From Pseudohoeflea suaedae (lineage in GTDB: Bacteria; Pseudomonadota; Alphaproteobacteria; Rhizobiales; Rhizobiaceae), in the NCBI RefSeq assembly GCF_004354915.1, contig NZ_SMSI01000003.1:116001-180000 (forward strand): DNA of 64,000 nucleotides. The letters are read 5' to 3'. Position 1 is the stretch's first letter; the number at the start of each line of letters is the position of its first letter. Below the pieces are notes generated by a model that saw only the letters and a list, made by a program, of their open reading frames with translations, was not told the origin of the DNA and searched no databases. The translations under genes were made by a program, and so were the position numbers. Below are positions 51,997 through 60,733 of this stretch, one piece after another.

Positions 51997-52060
51997 TTCC
52001 CGCTCTCCTTTTCATCGCTTGCAGTCCTGAGAGACTAGCGAGCGGAGCGGTGGCCCGGCA

Positions 52061-52078
52061 GCTATCACAAATTATAGG
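52061..52078 (-). promoter_or_regulatory. lux-box-like element upstream of the first iminopeptidase gene
   Basis: On the minus strand it reads CCTATAATTTGTGATAGC. It shares CCTAT-N8-GATAG with the elements at 52901 and 60734. A -10-like TAGTCT (52038 down to 52033) begins after exactly 22 bases, the same spacing as at the second iminopeptidase gene. It is 65 bases before the start codon. Confidence 0.6.
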
Positions 52079-52082
52079 GCGG

Positions 52083-52868
52083 CTACTGGTTGGGGCTGAA
52101 GCCGGGCAGGGGGTCGAGCAGTCTGCATTGGGTCGCTCGGACAACGGCCTGGGTCCGGTTCTTGGCGTTGAGTTTGCGCGCGGCGGAGTTCAGATGCATC
52201 ACCACCGTGGGCACGGAGCGATCGATGATGCGCGAAATTTCCTTGGCTGAAAGTCCGTGCGACGAATAGGCGAGGCACTCGCGCTCGCGGTCCGTCAGCC
52301 GTACGCCGGAACTGTTGAGAACCGTTTCATCGAACATGCCGTAGGCCGCTTCGTGAAAAAGGTGGGCGAGCAGGTTGAAGTCGGCGAGAACGCGTGTCGC
52401 ATCGGCCTGGAAATCCTTCCTCGCGCCGAAACGCACACCGGTGACCGTGGCATAGTCGCCGCGCGGCATGTGGACAGGCACCGTGACGCCGGCCCGCATG
52501 TCGTGCTCGCGCAGGAAATCGCAGACCGGCTTGGTGTCGTCGGTGAGAAATTCGCTGATCTTCGTCTCGACGTCCGGGTCGTAATTCCAGAAGAAGGGGA
52601 CGGAAGTCTGTGTCGCCAGCCGCTGGACCGGGTCGATGCGGAAATATTCCCGCTCGCACCAATAGTCGTGCATGTCGTCGGTGACGTTGCGCAGCTTGAG
52701 CAGCGTCGGGATCTCGAGGCGCCCGTTCATGTCGCAAGGCAACGGCGTGTAATCGTAGATCAGCGCCTCGAACCCCATGTGACGCATGGTGTCGAACGTG
52801 TCGTCGATCAGATCGTCGAGCGTTTGCCAGGACGTCATGCGCTCGGCGATCGCGTGAAGTTGGTCCAT
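52083..52868 (-). CDS. LuxR-type transcriptional regulator, plant-responsive solo subfamily
   Basis: 261 residues: N-terminal autoinducer-binding domain (about 20-170) and C-terminal LuxR HTH (LTDRERECLAYSSHGLSAKE, then ISRIIDRSVPTVVMHLNSAA). Aligned to TraR by Asp79-Pro80 (Asp70) and Trp94 (Trp85), the positions of Trp57 and Tyr61 are Met66 and Trp70 (DDMHDYWCEREYFRIDP). Gly127 in RAGVTVPVH matches Gly113. The double W-to-M and Y-to-W change is the known mark of OryR/PsoR/NesR/PipR-type solos that sense plant-derived compounds. No LuxI gene is in the window. The iminopeptidase genes on both sides also fit that subfamily. Confidence 0.92.
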   Translation of the reverse strand: MDQLHAIAERMTSWQTLDDLIDDTFDTMRHMGFEALIYDYTPLPCDMNGRLEIPTLLKLRNVTDDMHDYWCEREYFRIDPVQRLATQTSVPFFWNYDPDVETKISEFLTDDTKPVCDFLREHDMRAGVTVPVHMPRGDYATVTGVRFGARKDFQADATRVLADFNLLAHLFHEAAYGMFDETVLNSSGVRLTDRERECLAYSSHGLSAKEISRIIDRSVPTVVMHLNSAARKLNAKNRTQAVVRATQCRLLDPLPGFSPNQ

Positions 52869-52900
52869 TTCTCACACTCCTACGAGAAACAGCATACCAC

Positions 52901-52918
52901 CCTATCAATAAAGATAGG
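52901..52918 (+). promoter_or_regulatory. lux-box-like palindrome upstream of the second iminopeptidase gene
   Basis: CCTATCAATAAAGATAGG: perfect 6-bp arms, six-base spacer, 18 bases in all. A TAAAAT -10 hexamer (52941-52946) begins 22 bases later. With a start site near 52953 the box centre is at about -43, where LuxR-type activators normally bind. It is also 33 bases upstream of the divergent luxR start and could regulate that gene. Confidence 0.72.
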
Positions 52919-52940
52919 TAGTGCCTCGGGTGCGATGCGA

Positions 52941-52946
52941 TAAAAT
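52941..52946 (+). promoter_or_regulatory. -10 hexamer of the iminopeptidase-dpp operon
   Basis: TAAAAT, five of six matches to TATAAT, about 50 bases before the start codon. There is no good -35 hexamer; the lux-box-like palindrome occupies its place, as in activator-dependent LuxR promoters. Confidence 0.5.
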
Positions 52947-52996
52947 TAGCCATGCACAATTTTTGGTCAAGGCGTTTTGTGAGGCAGTAGGTTCAT

Positions 52997-53890
52997 ATGT
53001 GGCGTGAAATTACCCCGGACGAACGTATCGAGGTCCAGGTCGACGGCTACAAGGTCGTGGCCTACAGTTTCGGCAAGGGCGACGAGACCGTGTTTTGTCT
53101 GAACGGCGGGCCGGGATTGCCTTGCGACTATCTGCGCGAGGCGCATTCCTGCCTGATCGACAAGGGATATCGTGTCGTCGCCTTCGACCAGCTCGGCACC
53201 GGAGCGGCCGACCGGCCCGACGATACCGGCCTCTGGACCATCGAGCGCTATGTCGAGGAGACCGAGACCGTTCGCAAGGCGCTGGGTCTCGGCAAGGTCC
53301 ATCTTCTGGGGCACTCCTGGGGTGGCTGGCTCGCCATCGACTACGCGCTCAAATATCCGGACAACATCAGGACGCTGATCCTCGAGGACACGGTCGCCGA
53401 CATGCCGCATCTGACGGTCGAGCTCGAGCGGCTGCGCGCGGCTCTCGGGTCGGAAACGGTCGCCATGATGCAGAAGCACGAGGCGCAGGGAACGATCGAC
53501 CATCCGGAATATCTGGCCGCGGTCACGATCCTGAACTACCGGCATGTGTGCCGGCTGCCTGAATGGCCGGCACCGGTCAACCGCTCGCTCGGCGACTGGA
53601 ACATGGGACCATATACCACCATGCAGGGGCCGAACGAGTTTCTCTACACCGGTAATCTGAAGGACTGGAACCGGATCCCGGACCTGCCGAAGCTCACCAT
53701 GCCGGTGCTGATCACCGTCGGCGAGCATGACGAACTCACGCCGGCCTGCGCGATGAAGATGAAGAACGCACTGCCGAACGCCGAGTTGTGCGTCTTCCGA
53801 AATGCAAGCCACATGCCCTTCTACGAGAACCCGGAAGACTATTATCCTGCGCTGATGGATTTTCTCCGTCGCAACGGTGCTTCCGCGTGA
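52997..53890 (+). CDS. proline-iminopeptidase family alpha/beta hydrolase, second copy
   Basis: 297 residues of family S33. The oxyanion-hole motif is FCLNGGPGLPCDYLREAH, the nucleophile is in HLLGHSWGGWLAIDYAL, the acid in ITVGEHDELTP and the base in FRNASHMPFYENP. It is a distinct paralogue of the first copy on the other side of luxR. It precedes the dipeptide ABC importer genes by 48 bases and is probably the first gene of their operon, so imported peptides or amides would be cleaved in the cytoplasm. No signal peptide is present. Confidence 0.93.
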   Translation: MWREITPDERIEVQVDGYKVVAYSFGKGDETVFCLNGGPGLPCDYLREAHSCLIDKGYRVVAFDQLGTGAADRPDDTGLWTIERYVEETETVRKALGLGKVHLLGHSWGGWLAIDYALKYPDNIRTLILEDTVADMPHLTVELERLRAALGSETVAMMQKHEAQGTIDHPEYLAAVTILNYRHVCRLPEWPAPVNRSLGDWNMGPYTTMQGPNEFLYTGNLKDWNRIPDLPKLTMPVLITVGEHDELTPACAMKMKNALPNAELCVFRNASHMPFYENPEDYYPALMDFLRRNGASA

Positions 53891-53938
53891 TGGCCGCCGT
53901 TTTCCGATCATCGACAAACAGGAGCGCATGCCGGCCTT

Positions 53939-54877
53939 ATGCACCGCTATAAGTTCGTCTTCTACCGACCGCTTCAGCTCTTGCCGGTTCTCTTCGGCAT
54001 CAGCGTCATCACGTTCATCCTCGTGCGGATGATCCCGGGCGATCCGGCGCGCGTGCTTCTCGGAACCCGCGCGACCCCCACGGCGATCGCCAGGATCCGC
54101 GAGCAATACGGCCTCGATGAGCCGCTATGGCGGCAATATTTCTATTTCCTCGAGAATCTCGCCCATGGCGAGATGGGCAAGTCGACGCTCTACAAGATCG
54201 ATGTGCTGAAGCTCGTCATGACCCGCATCGAGCCGACGCTCATGCTGGTCCTCGTCAGCGTGATCCTCTCGATCCTGATCGCGGTGCCGCTGTCGACGAT
54301 CGCCGCCCGCCGGCAGGGGCGGATTGCCGACCATGCGGTCCGGATCGTCTCGACCATGGGCATCGGCTTTCCGCCGTTCTGGCTCGCGCTGATGCTGATC
54401 ATCTTCTTCAGCGTCCGCCTCGACCTGTTCCCGGTCTCGGGCTACGGCCGGGACCCGCTCGACAAGCTCTGGCATCTGGCGTTGCCGAGCCTGACGATCG
54501 CGCTGTCGCTGTCGGCGGTGCTGACGCGCAGTCTGCGGGGCGCGATGGTGCAGGCGCTGCAATCCGATGTGGCGACGGCGGCGCGCGCGCGCGGCATGCC
54601 CGAGGGCATCGTGTTCTGGCGACACGTGCTTCCGAACTCGCTGGTACCGACCATCAATCTGCTCGCCATCAATATCGGCTGGCTGATCGGCGGCACCGTG
54701 GTGGTGGAAAGCGTCTTCGCGATTCCCGGCATGGGCCAGCTTCTCATCAGGGCGATCTTCTCGCGCGACTACATGGTGGTGCAGGGGGTGGCGATGGTCT
54801 TTGCCTGCGCGACCGTTCTCATAAACTTCATGGCCGATGTCATCACCGTCACTCTCGATCCGAGGATCAAGCTATGA
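53939..54877 (+). CDS. dipeptide/oligopeptide ABC transporter permease (DppB type)
   Basis: 312 residues with six membrane helices: LPVLFGISVITFILVRMIPG at the N-terminus, the EAA-loop region ARARGMPEGIVFWRHVLPNS and the end FMADVITVTLDPRIKL, all typical of DppB/OppB. The stop overlaps the next start (ATGA). It forms a heterodimeric pore with the DppC-type protein. Confidence 0.95.
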   Translation: MHRYKFVFYRPLQLLPVLFGISVITFILVRMIPGDPARVLLGTRATPTAIARIREQYGLDEPLWRQYFYFLENLAHGEMGKSTLYKIDVLKLVMTRIEPTLMLVLVSVILSILIAVPLSTIAARRQGRIADHAVRIVSTMGIGFPPFWLALMLIIFFSVRLDLFPVSGYGRDPLDKLWHLALPSLTIALSLSAVLTRSLRGAMVQALQSDVATAARARGMPEGIVFWRHVLPNSLVPTINLLAINIGWLIGGTVVVESVFAIPGMGQLLIRAIFSRDYMVVQGVAMVFACATVLINFMADVITVTLDPRIKL

Positions 54878-55731
54878 GCGCCCCGGCCACCACCCGGTTC
54901 TCGCCATCGGCGGGCCTGTCGCGCTGGCTCGGCAGCCATCTGTCGCTTTCGATCGGCGCAGGTATTCTCGTTTTCTTCGTTCTGATCGCGATCTTCGCGC
55001 CGCTGGTCGCGCCCTATGATCCCGTCCTGCAGATGGCGGATGTGCGCCTCACCGGCCCGTCGCTCGCCCATCCCCTCGGCACGGACAATTTCGGCCGCGA
55101 TATGCTGTCGCGGCTCATCTACGGTACGCGGATCGATCTGCAGATCGCGCTGATCGGCGTGATCTTTCCCTTCATCATCGGTACCGTTCTCGGAACCGTC
55201 GCGGGCTTCTTCGGCGGCATTGTCGATGCGATCTTCATGCGCATCATCGACATCATCCTGGCATTTCCGTTTCTCGTCCTGATGCTGGCGATCATCGCCA
55301 TTCTCGGCCCGGGCCTCACGAGCTTCTATATCGCCATGGCGCTGGTCGGCTGGGTTTCCTATGCGCGGCTCGTGCGGGCGCAGATACTGGTCCTGAAAAA
55401 CAGCGACTATGCGATTGCCGCTGTCAGCCTGGGGTTCTCGCGCACGCGGATCATGTTCCGCCACCTCTTGCCCAACGCCATTGCGGGATCGCTGGTCTTC
55501 GTCATGTCGGATGCGGTGCTGGTGCTCCTTAACGGTGCGGCGATCAGCTATCTCGGTCTGGGCGTACAGCCGCCGACCGCCGAATGGGGCATCATGGTCG
55601 CGGAAGGCCAGCCCTTCGTGACGACCGCCTGGTGGATCACGCTTTTCCCCGGTCTCGCGATCGTCGTGCTGGCGTTCGGTTTCAGCCTTCTGGGCGATGC
55701 GCTCGGCGATCTTCTGGGAGTGCACGAATGA
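54874..55731 (+). CDS. dipeptide/oligopeptide ABC transporter permease (DppC type)
   Basis: 285 residues. It has the DppC-specific LAHPLGTDNFGRDMLSRLIY, EAA loop VSLGFSRTRIMFRHLLPNAI and SYLGLGVQPPTAEWGIMVAE. Six membrane helices follow a short N-terminal soluble stretch. Its start and stop both overlap neighbouring genes by four bases. Confidence 0.95.
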   Translation: MSAPATTRFSPSAGLSRWLGSHLSLSIGAGILVFFVLIAIFAPLVAPYDPVLQMADVRLTGPSLAHPLGTDNFGRDMLSRLIYGTRIDLQIALIGVIFPFIIGTVLGTVAGFFGGIVDAIFMRIIDIILAFPFLVLMLAIIAILGPGLTSFYIAMALVGWVSYARLVRAQILVLKNSDYAIAAVSLGFSRTRIMFRHLLPNAIAGSLVFVMSDAVLVLLNGAAISYLGLGVQPPTAEWGIMVAEGQPFVTTAWWITLFPGLAIVVLAFGFSLLGDALGDLLGVHE

Positions 55732-57407
55732 GCGAGCCCGTCCTTTCAATTCGCGATCTCGTCGTCCGGTATCATGGTGTGACACCCGCACGGACCTTGA
55801 TCGACAAGGTCTCGCTCGATGTCGGAAAGGGCGAGATCCTCGGCCTGGTCGGCGAAAGCGGGTCCGGCAAGAGCCTGCTCTGCCGGTCGGTGATGGGGCT
55901 TTTGCCCTCGCGTGCGCTCAAGATCGATGCCGGCAGCGTCATGCTCGACGGACGCGATCTCACGGCCATCGACAGTGCCGAGATGCTGCATGTCCGCGGC
56001 CGCAAGATCGGCATGATCTTCCAGAATCCCTCGAGCCATCTCGACCCGGTCATGAAGATCGGCGAGCAAGTCGCCGAAGGTATCCGCTTCCATGAAGGTG
56101 CCACCAGGGAATGGGCCCGGTCCGAAGCGATCAGGATCCTCGAACAGGTCGGCTTTCCGGATCCGGAACGGCAGTATGACAGCTATCCGCATGAATTTTC
56201 GGGCGGGATGCGACAGCGGGCGATGATCGCCGCGGCTCTCTCCTGCCGGCCCGAAATCCTGATTGCAGACGAGCCGACGACGGCGCTCGACGTGACGATC
56301 CAGGCCCAGATTCTCGATCTGCTCATGAACCTGCGCGACCGGCTCGGACTTTCGGTGATCCTGATCACCCACGATCTCGGCGTCGTGGCGCAGACCTGCG
56401 ACCGGATCGCGGTCATGCGCGACGGTCAACTGGTCGAGCACGGTGAGAAGCGCGCGCTACTTGCCGATCCACAGCACGAATATACGCGCATGCTGATCGG
56501 CAGCCATCCATCCTTGCCCGCAACCGGGGAGGATGAGGAGCCGGTGCGTGCCGCCATCGAGAAAAAGAAAACGGGCGCGCTTCTCGAAGTCGACGATCTT
56601 CACGTCGAATTCGACATCGGCGGTTCGATCTTCACCGGCGGCAGGAAGACGTTCAAGGCGGTCAAGGGTGTGAGCCTGCAGGTCATGCCGGGCGAGACCA
56701 TCGGCATAGTCGGAGAATCCGGCAGCGGCAAGAGCACCCTGGCGCGCGCCATCCTCGGTCTGAACAGGATCGCCTCCGGTCACGTCGCGTTCGATGGTGT
56801 CGACCTCGCACAGCAGCCGGCCAAGGCGCTCGCCAGGCTCCGGCGCGAGACGGCGATGGTTTTCCAGGACCCGCTCAACGCGCTCAACCCGCGCTATACG
56901 GTCGGGGACACCCTGCGTGAGGTGCTCAAGCACAATGGCACGCCGTCAGCCGAGATACCGGGGCGCATCCGGGAATTGCTCGATCTCGTCCATCTCGATC
57001 ACGAATTCGCCGGCCGGAAGCCGCGCTCGATGAGCGGCGGGCAGTGCCAGCGCGCCGGAATCGCCCGGGCGCTTGCCGTCAATCCGCGGCTGATCATAGC
57101 CGATGAATGCGTGGCGGCTCTCGACGTCACCATCCAGAAGCAGATCGTCGATCTCTTCGCGGAACTGAAGGAGCGGATGAACCTGACGCTTCTGTTCATC
57201 GCCCATGACCTGGCGATCGTCCGCAATCTCTGCGAGCGGATGGTCGTCATGTATCACGGCGAGATCGTCGAGGAAGGGCCAACCGACCTGGTATTTGCGC
57301 GTCCGAAACAAGCCTATACCGCGGACCTTCTCGCCGCCGTCCCGGATATCGATCCGGACCGGCCACTCCTCGCGCCCAGGGCGGCTCGTCCGCCGGACGC
57401 TGCCTGA
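55728..57407 (+). CDS. fused DppD-DppF ABC transporter ATP-binding protein
   Basis: 559 residues containing two complete ATPases that are separate proteins in E. coli. Domain 1: Walker [12 protein letters not shown], signature [15 protein letters not shown], Walker [17 protein letters not shown]. Domain 2: Walker [12 protein letters not shown], signature [15 protein letters not shown], Walker [17 protein letters not shown]. Both halves have the C-terminal peptide-importer extension ([16 protein letters not shown] in the first). Both sites look competent. The fusion fixes a 1:1 stoichiometry. Confidence 0.94.
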   Translation: MSEPVLSIRDLVVRYHGVTPARTLIDKVSLDVGKGEILGLVGESGSGKSLLCRSVMGLLPSRALKIDAGSVMLDGRDLTAIDSAEMLHVRGRKIGMIFQNPSSHLDPVMKIGEQVAEGIRFHEGATREWARSEAIRILEQVGFPDPERQYDSYPHEFSGGMRQRAMIAAALSCRPEILIADEPTTALDVTIQAQILDLLMNLRDRLGLSVILITHDLGVVAQTCDRIAVMRDGQLVEHGEKRALLADPQHEYTRMLIGSHPSLPATGEDEEPVRAAIEKKKTGALLEVDDLHVEFDIGGSIFTGGRKTFKAVKGVSLQVMPGETIGIVGESGSGKSTLARAILGLNRIASGHVAFDGVDLAQQPAKALARLRRETAMVFQDPLNALNPRYTVGDTLREVLKHNGTPSAEIPGRIRELLDLVHLDHEFAGRKPRSMSGGQCQRAGIARALAVNPRLIIADECVAALDVTIQKQIVDLFAELKERMNLTLLFIAHDLAIVRNLCERMVVMYHGEIVEEGPTDLVFARPKQAYTADLLAAVPDIDPDRPLLAPRAARPPDAA

Positions 57408-57443
57408 ACTCTCGCTCACTCCATCACAAAAAGGGGAATACTA

Positions 57444-58967
57444 ATGCTGAAAAAATGGATGAAAATCGGGATGGTCACGGTCATGACCTCCCTCTCGATC
57501 GGTGCCTCCATCGCCGAAGCCGCCGGCGTGCTGACAATCGGCCGTCGCGAGGATTCGTCGACCTTCGACCCGATCAAGACAGCCCAGAACATCGACTTCT
57601 GGGTTTTTGCCAACGTCTATGACGTGCTGATCCGCGTCGACAAGAGCGGTACCAAGCTCGAGCCGGGCCTGGCCGAAAGCTGGGAGGTTTCCGATGACGG
57701 CCTGACCTACACCTTCACGATGCGTGATGCGAAATTCTCGGACGGCAGCGCGATCACCGCCGAGGACGCAGCATTCTCGCTCCTGCGCATCCGCGACGAC
57801 GAAGGATCGCTCTGGTCGGATTCCTACTCCGTGATCGACACGGCCGAGGCCACCGATCCGAAGACACTCGTCATCAAGCTCAAAGGTCCCTCGGCGCCGT
57901 TCCTCTCGACCCTTGCCATGCCCGGCGCCTCCATCATCTCGAAGGCCGGCATGGAGAGCCTGGGTGCCGAAACCTACGCCGAGAGCCCGATCGCCTCGGG
58001 CGCCTTCACCGTCAAGGAGTGGCGCCGCGGCGATCGCGTGATCCTGGAAAAGAACCCCAATTTCTGGCAGGCGGACCGCGTTTCGCTGGACGGTGTCGAA
58101 TGGATCTCGATCCCCGACGACAACACCCGGATGCTCGACGTTCAGGCCGGCCAGATCGATGCGGCGATCTTCGTTCCGTTCTCCCGCGTGGAAGAGCTGC
58201 AGAAGGACGAGAACCTGGAAGTCCATCTCGACACTTCGACCCGTGAGGATCACCTGCTGATCAACCACGAGCACGGCGAACTGGGCAAGAAGGAAGTCCG
58301 CGAGGCGCTTGACTATGCGATCGACAAGAAGGCCGTGGTCGATACCGTGACCTTCGGTCTCGGCGAAATTGCCAACTCCTACATCCCGAAGGGCGCGCTC
58401 TACCACAAGGACGACAATCTCGAGCGCCCCTACGATCCGGAAAAGGCCAAGCAGCTTCTGGCCGATGCGGGTGTCGAGAACCTGACGCTCGATTACCTCG
58501 TCAATGCCGGCAACGAAGTCGACGAGCAGATCGCCGTGCTCCTCCAGCAGCAACTCCAGCAGGCCGGCATCACCGTCAACCTGCAGAAGATGGACCCGAG
58601 CCAGACCTGGGACATGCTGGTCGATGGCGACTACGACCTGTCGGTCATGTACTGGACCAACGACATTCTCGACCCGGACCAGAAGACCACCTTCGTGCTC
58701 GGCCACGACGCCAACATGAACTACATGACCCGCTACAAGAACGACGAGGTGAAGGCTCTTGTCGCGGAAGCGCGTCTGGAGATGGATCCGGCCAAACGCG
58801 AGCAGATGTACATGGATATCCAGACCATGGCCAAGGACGACGTTCACTGGATCGACCTCTACTACTCGCCCTACATCAACGTCTCGCGCAAGAACATCGA
58901 GGGCTTCTACCAGAACCCGCTCGGCCGCTTCTTCCTTGAAGACACGGTAAAGAACGAAGCCGAGTAA
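57444..58967 (+). CDS. dipeptide/oligopeptide ABC transporter substrate-binding protein (family 5)
   Basis: 507 residues with a signal peptide (MLKKWMKIGMVTVMTSLSIG, cleavage after IAEA). Family 5 features: EPGLAESWEVSDDGLTYTFT, FSDGSAITAEDAAFSLLRI and YAIDKKAVVDTVTFGLGEIA. These receptors bind short peptides, opines or glycosides. It is the last gene of the operon, with AAAAGGGGA before the ATG and a strong terminator after it. Being last, yet probably needed in excess, it may have additional transcription that I cannot see. Confidence 0.94.
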   Translation: MLKKWMKIGMVTVMTSLSIGASIAEAAGVLTIGRREDSSTFDPIKTAQNIDFWVFANVYDVLIRVDKSGTKLEPGLAESWEVSDDGLTYTFTMRDAKFSDGSAITAEDAAFSLLRIRDDEGSLWSDSYSVIDTAEATDPKTLVIKLKGPSAPFLSTLAMPGASIISKAGMESLGAETYAESPIASGAFTVKEWRRGDRVILEKNPNFWQADRVSLDGVEWISIPDDNTRMLDVQAGQIDAAIFVPFSRVEELQKDENLEVHLDTSTREDHLLINHEHGELGKKEVREALDYAIDKKAVVDTVTFGLGEIANSYIPKGALYHKDDNLERPYDPEKAKQLLADAGVENLTLDYLVNAGNEVDEQIAVLLQQQLQQAGITVNLQKMDPSQTWDMLVDGDYDLSVMYWTNDILDPDQKTTFVLGHDANMNYMTRYKNDEVKALVAEARLEMDPAKREQMYMDIQTMAKDDVHWIDLYYSPYINVSRKNIEGFYQNPLGRFFLEDTVKNEAE

Positions 58968-58999
58968 TCGTCTTCCAAGGGGCTTCGGGCCCAAGACAG

Positions 59000-59033
59000 A
59001 AAAGCCCGCCTGGCTCGGTCCAGGCGGGCTTTT
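59000..59033. terminator. bidirectional rho-independent terminator
   Basis: GCCCGCCTGG (59004-59013) pairs perfectly with CCAGGCGGGC (59020-59029), loop CTCGGT, with AAAA before and TTTT after. It serves both the dpp operon and the convergent D-aminopeptidase gene. Confidence 0.9.
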
Positions 59034-59070
59034 CATTGTTGAAAGGTGCCGGTCCGAAGAGTGCCGGGGT

Positions 59071-60630
59071 CTATCCGCCGATGCGACGGTAGTGGAGGTT
59101 GCGGGCGAGCCAGCAGCCGATCGTCAGATCCTCGATCGCGCCATGGGCATCGCGATGGATCTGGACCGTCCAGTCGCCGGGAGCCGGCGCATCCATCGAG
59201 CGGCGGCAGGGCAGGGTCCAGACATCGGTCCCGACCGGATAGAGCGGTGCCATCTCTCCGGTGCCGAGAACGCCCTCGAAGAAGCCGTATATCGCCCCGC
59301 CCGTGTCGATGATCGTGAAACCGGCTTCGAGTTCGTCGCAATGGTAGCATCCGGAAATGTCGGGGCGGGCGGTTCCCGTCACCCTGATGGCAGTGCCGGT
59401 CAGGTTTTCGCGCCAGCGGGTATAATGAATTGTGTCGCCATTCCTGCTCAAGGTCATGGCGTCTGATCCGATGGTGTCGCGATCCTTCGCAGAAAGCGTT
59501 TCGGCCGAACCGGCGATCCTCGCCGAAAGCCCGGCCTCGCTCTTCGAAACCTGCAGAAGAAGGCCCGTCTCACGATCGAGATAGGCGCCGTCCCAGCCTC
59601 CGTCTGTCACCGGTGCCAGCGGTTCGTCCGCGGGAATGCCGAGAGCCGCCTTCATCACCTTGTTGGCGGTGCCTCCCGCGTCGTTTTCGTGGTTGAAGAG
59701 GACGACGACGGACAATCGCTTAGAGGGCGCGTGGAGACGGTGCAGCCGGAAGCCGCGCAGCGCACCGCCGTGACCCGTCGTCCTGATCGTGCCGATCGCA
59801 CCATGGGACAGGCCGTTGCCGTAGAAGGCATCGGAACCGTCTGCAAAGGCCTGCGGTTCGGCAAGGCGCCGATAGATGCCGTTTTCGTCGTCGCGGGTAG
59901 CATCGATGAACTTTTCCCAGGCCAGCATGTCTTCGAGCGACGCGACGATCCCGGCATCTCCGGTCCACAGGATCCGGTTGGTCGCGGGAAAGAAGCCGAC
60001 CGCATCATTGCCCTCGTAGCCGACGATCGGGTCGCCACTTCCAGCCGTGTCGGGAATGAGCTCGGCCGTCTGCATGCCGGCGGGGCCGAAGATGTTCTCG
60101 CGATAGAGATCGCCGAGCGAGCGGCCCGTTTCCGCCTCGATGATATCGGAGAGAATGCGAAAATTGCCGTTCGAGTAGGAGTAGGCTGTGCCGGGCGCGA
60201 AATGGGTGGTCTTCATGCGGGAGAAGAGTTCGGCCGCGTCCTTGCGGGCAAAGACGCCTTCGGCATCCGCGCCGTGAAGGACGGTCAGCGCCCAATAGTC
60301 CCTCAATCCCGACTGGTTGTTGCACAGATCGCGGACAGACGGCCGGTTCTCCATCTTTGGGAGGTGGCTTTCCAGGTGACGATCGAAGCGGGAGAGGTCC
60401 GGCTCGATACCCTGAAGGATGGCGCAGGTGAACTGTTTCGAGATCGAGCAGATCGGAAAGCGTGTCCTGGCGGTCACCGGGATATGGTTCGCGACATCGG
60501 CGTGACCCCAGCTATGGGCAAGGACAACCTGGCCGTCCTTGACGACGCCGATCGCACCGCCCGGCCCCTTCTGGTCGGTGTGGATGGCGGCCAAGGCCGC
60601 GGCGAGAGCTGGATGATCGATGTCCTGCAT
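59071..60630 (-). CDS. dap: D-aminopeptidase (penicillin-binding-protein-like serine peptidase, S12)
   Basis: 519 residues, the length of Ochrobactrum anthropi D-aminopeptidase, which it resembles throughout. The nucleophile motif SISK is at residues 62-65 in FPICSISKQFTCA, the YSN motif is at 152-154 in AYSYSNGNF, and the HxG motif is in TTGHGGALRGFR. Blocks VRDLCNNQSGLRDYWAL and the C-terminal CWLARNLHYRR belong to the D-aminopeptidase subgroup rather than to beta-lactamases. The two C-terminal beta-barrel domains of that enzyme are present (residues about 330-519). It removes N-terminal D-residues from peptides and amides. The ATG at 60630 gives the family N-terminus; open frame beyond it crosses the lux-box-like element. 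Confidence 0.92.
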   Translation of the reverse strand: MQDIDHPALAAALAAIHTDQKGPGGAIGVVKDGQVVLAHSWGHADVANHIPVTARTRFPICSISKQFTCAILQGIEPDLSRFDRHLESHLPKMENRPSVRDLCNNQSGLRDYWALTVLHGADAEGVFARKDAAELFSRMKTTHFAPGTAYSYSNGNFRILSDIIEAETGRSLGDLYRENIFGPAGMQTAELIPDTAGSGDPIVGYEGNDAVGFFPATNRILWTGDAGIVASLEDMLAWEKFIDATRDDENGIYRRLAEPQAFADGSDAFYGNGLSHGAIGTIRTTGHGGALRGFRLHRLHAPSKRLSVVVLFNHENDAGGTANKVMKAALGIPADEPLAPVTDGGWDGAYLDRETGLLLQVSKSEAGLSARIAGSAETLSAKDRDTIGSDAMTLSRNGDTIHYTRWRENLTGTAIRVTGTARPDISGCYHCDELEAGFTIIDTGGAIYGFFEGVLGTGEMAPLYPVGTDVWTLPCRRSMDAPAPGDWTVQIHRDAHGAIEDLTIGCWLARNLHYRRIGG

Positions 60631-60733
60631 GGCAATTCCCGAGACGTGTGAAAGGCGGGCGGCGACGCGAGGCCGGCCGTGAAGGCGCATGTTGCGCAAG
60701 CCAGTGAGTACCACAGGGGACGCGGCCCGGCAG

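Noticed and set aside
59071-60630. Annotation of the S12 protein as a beta-lactamase or esterase
   Set aside because: The two C-terminal barrel domains, total length and several blocks match D-aminopeptidase of Ochrobactrum; there is no signal peptide, which a beta-lactamase would need.
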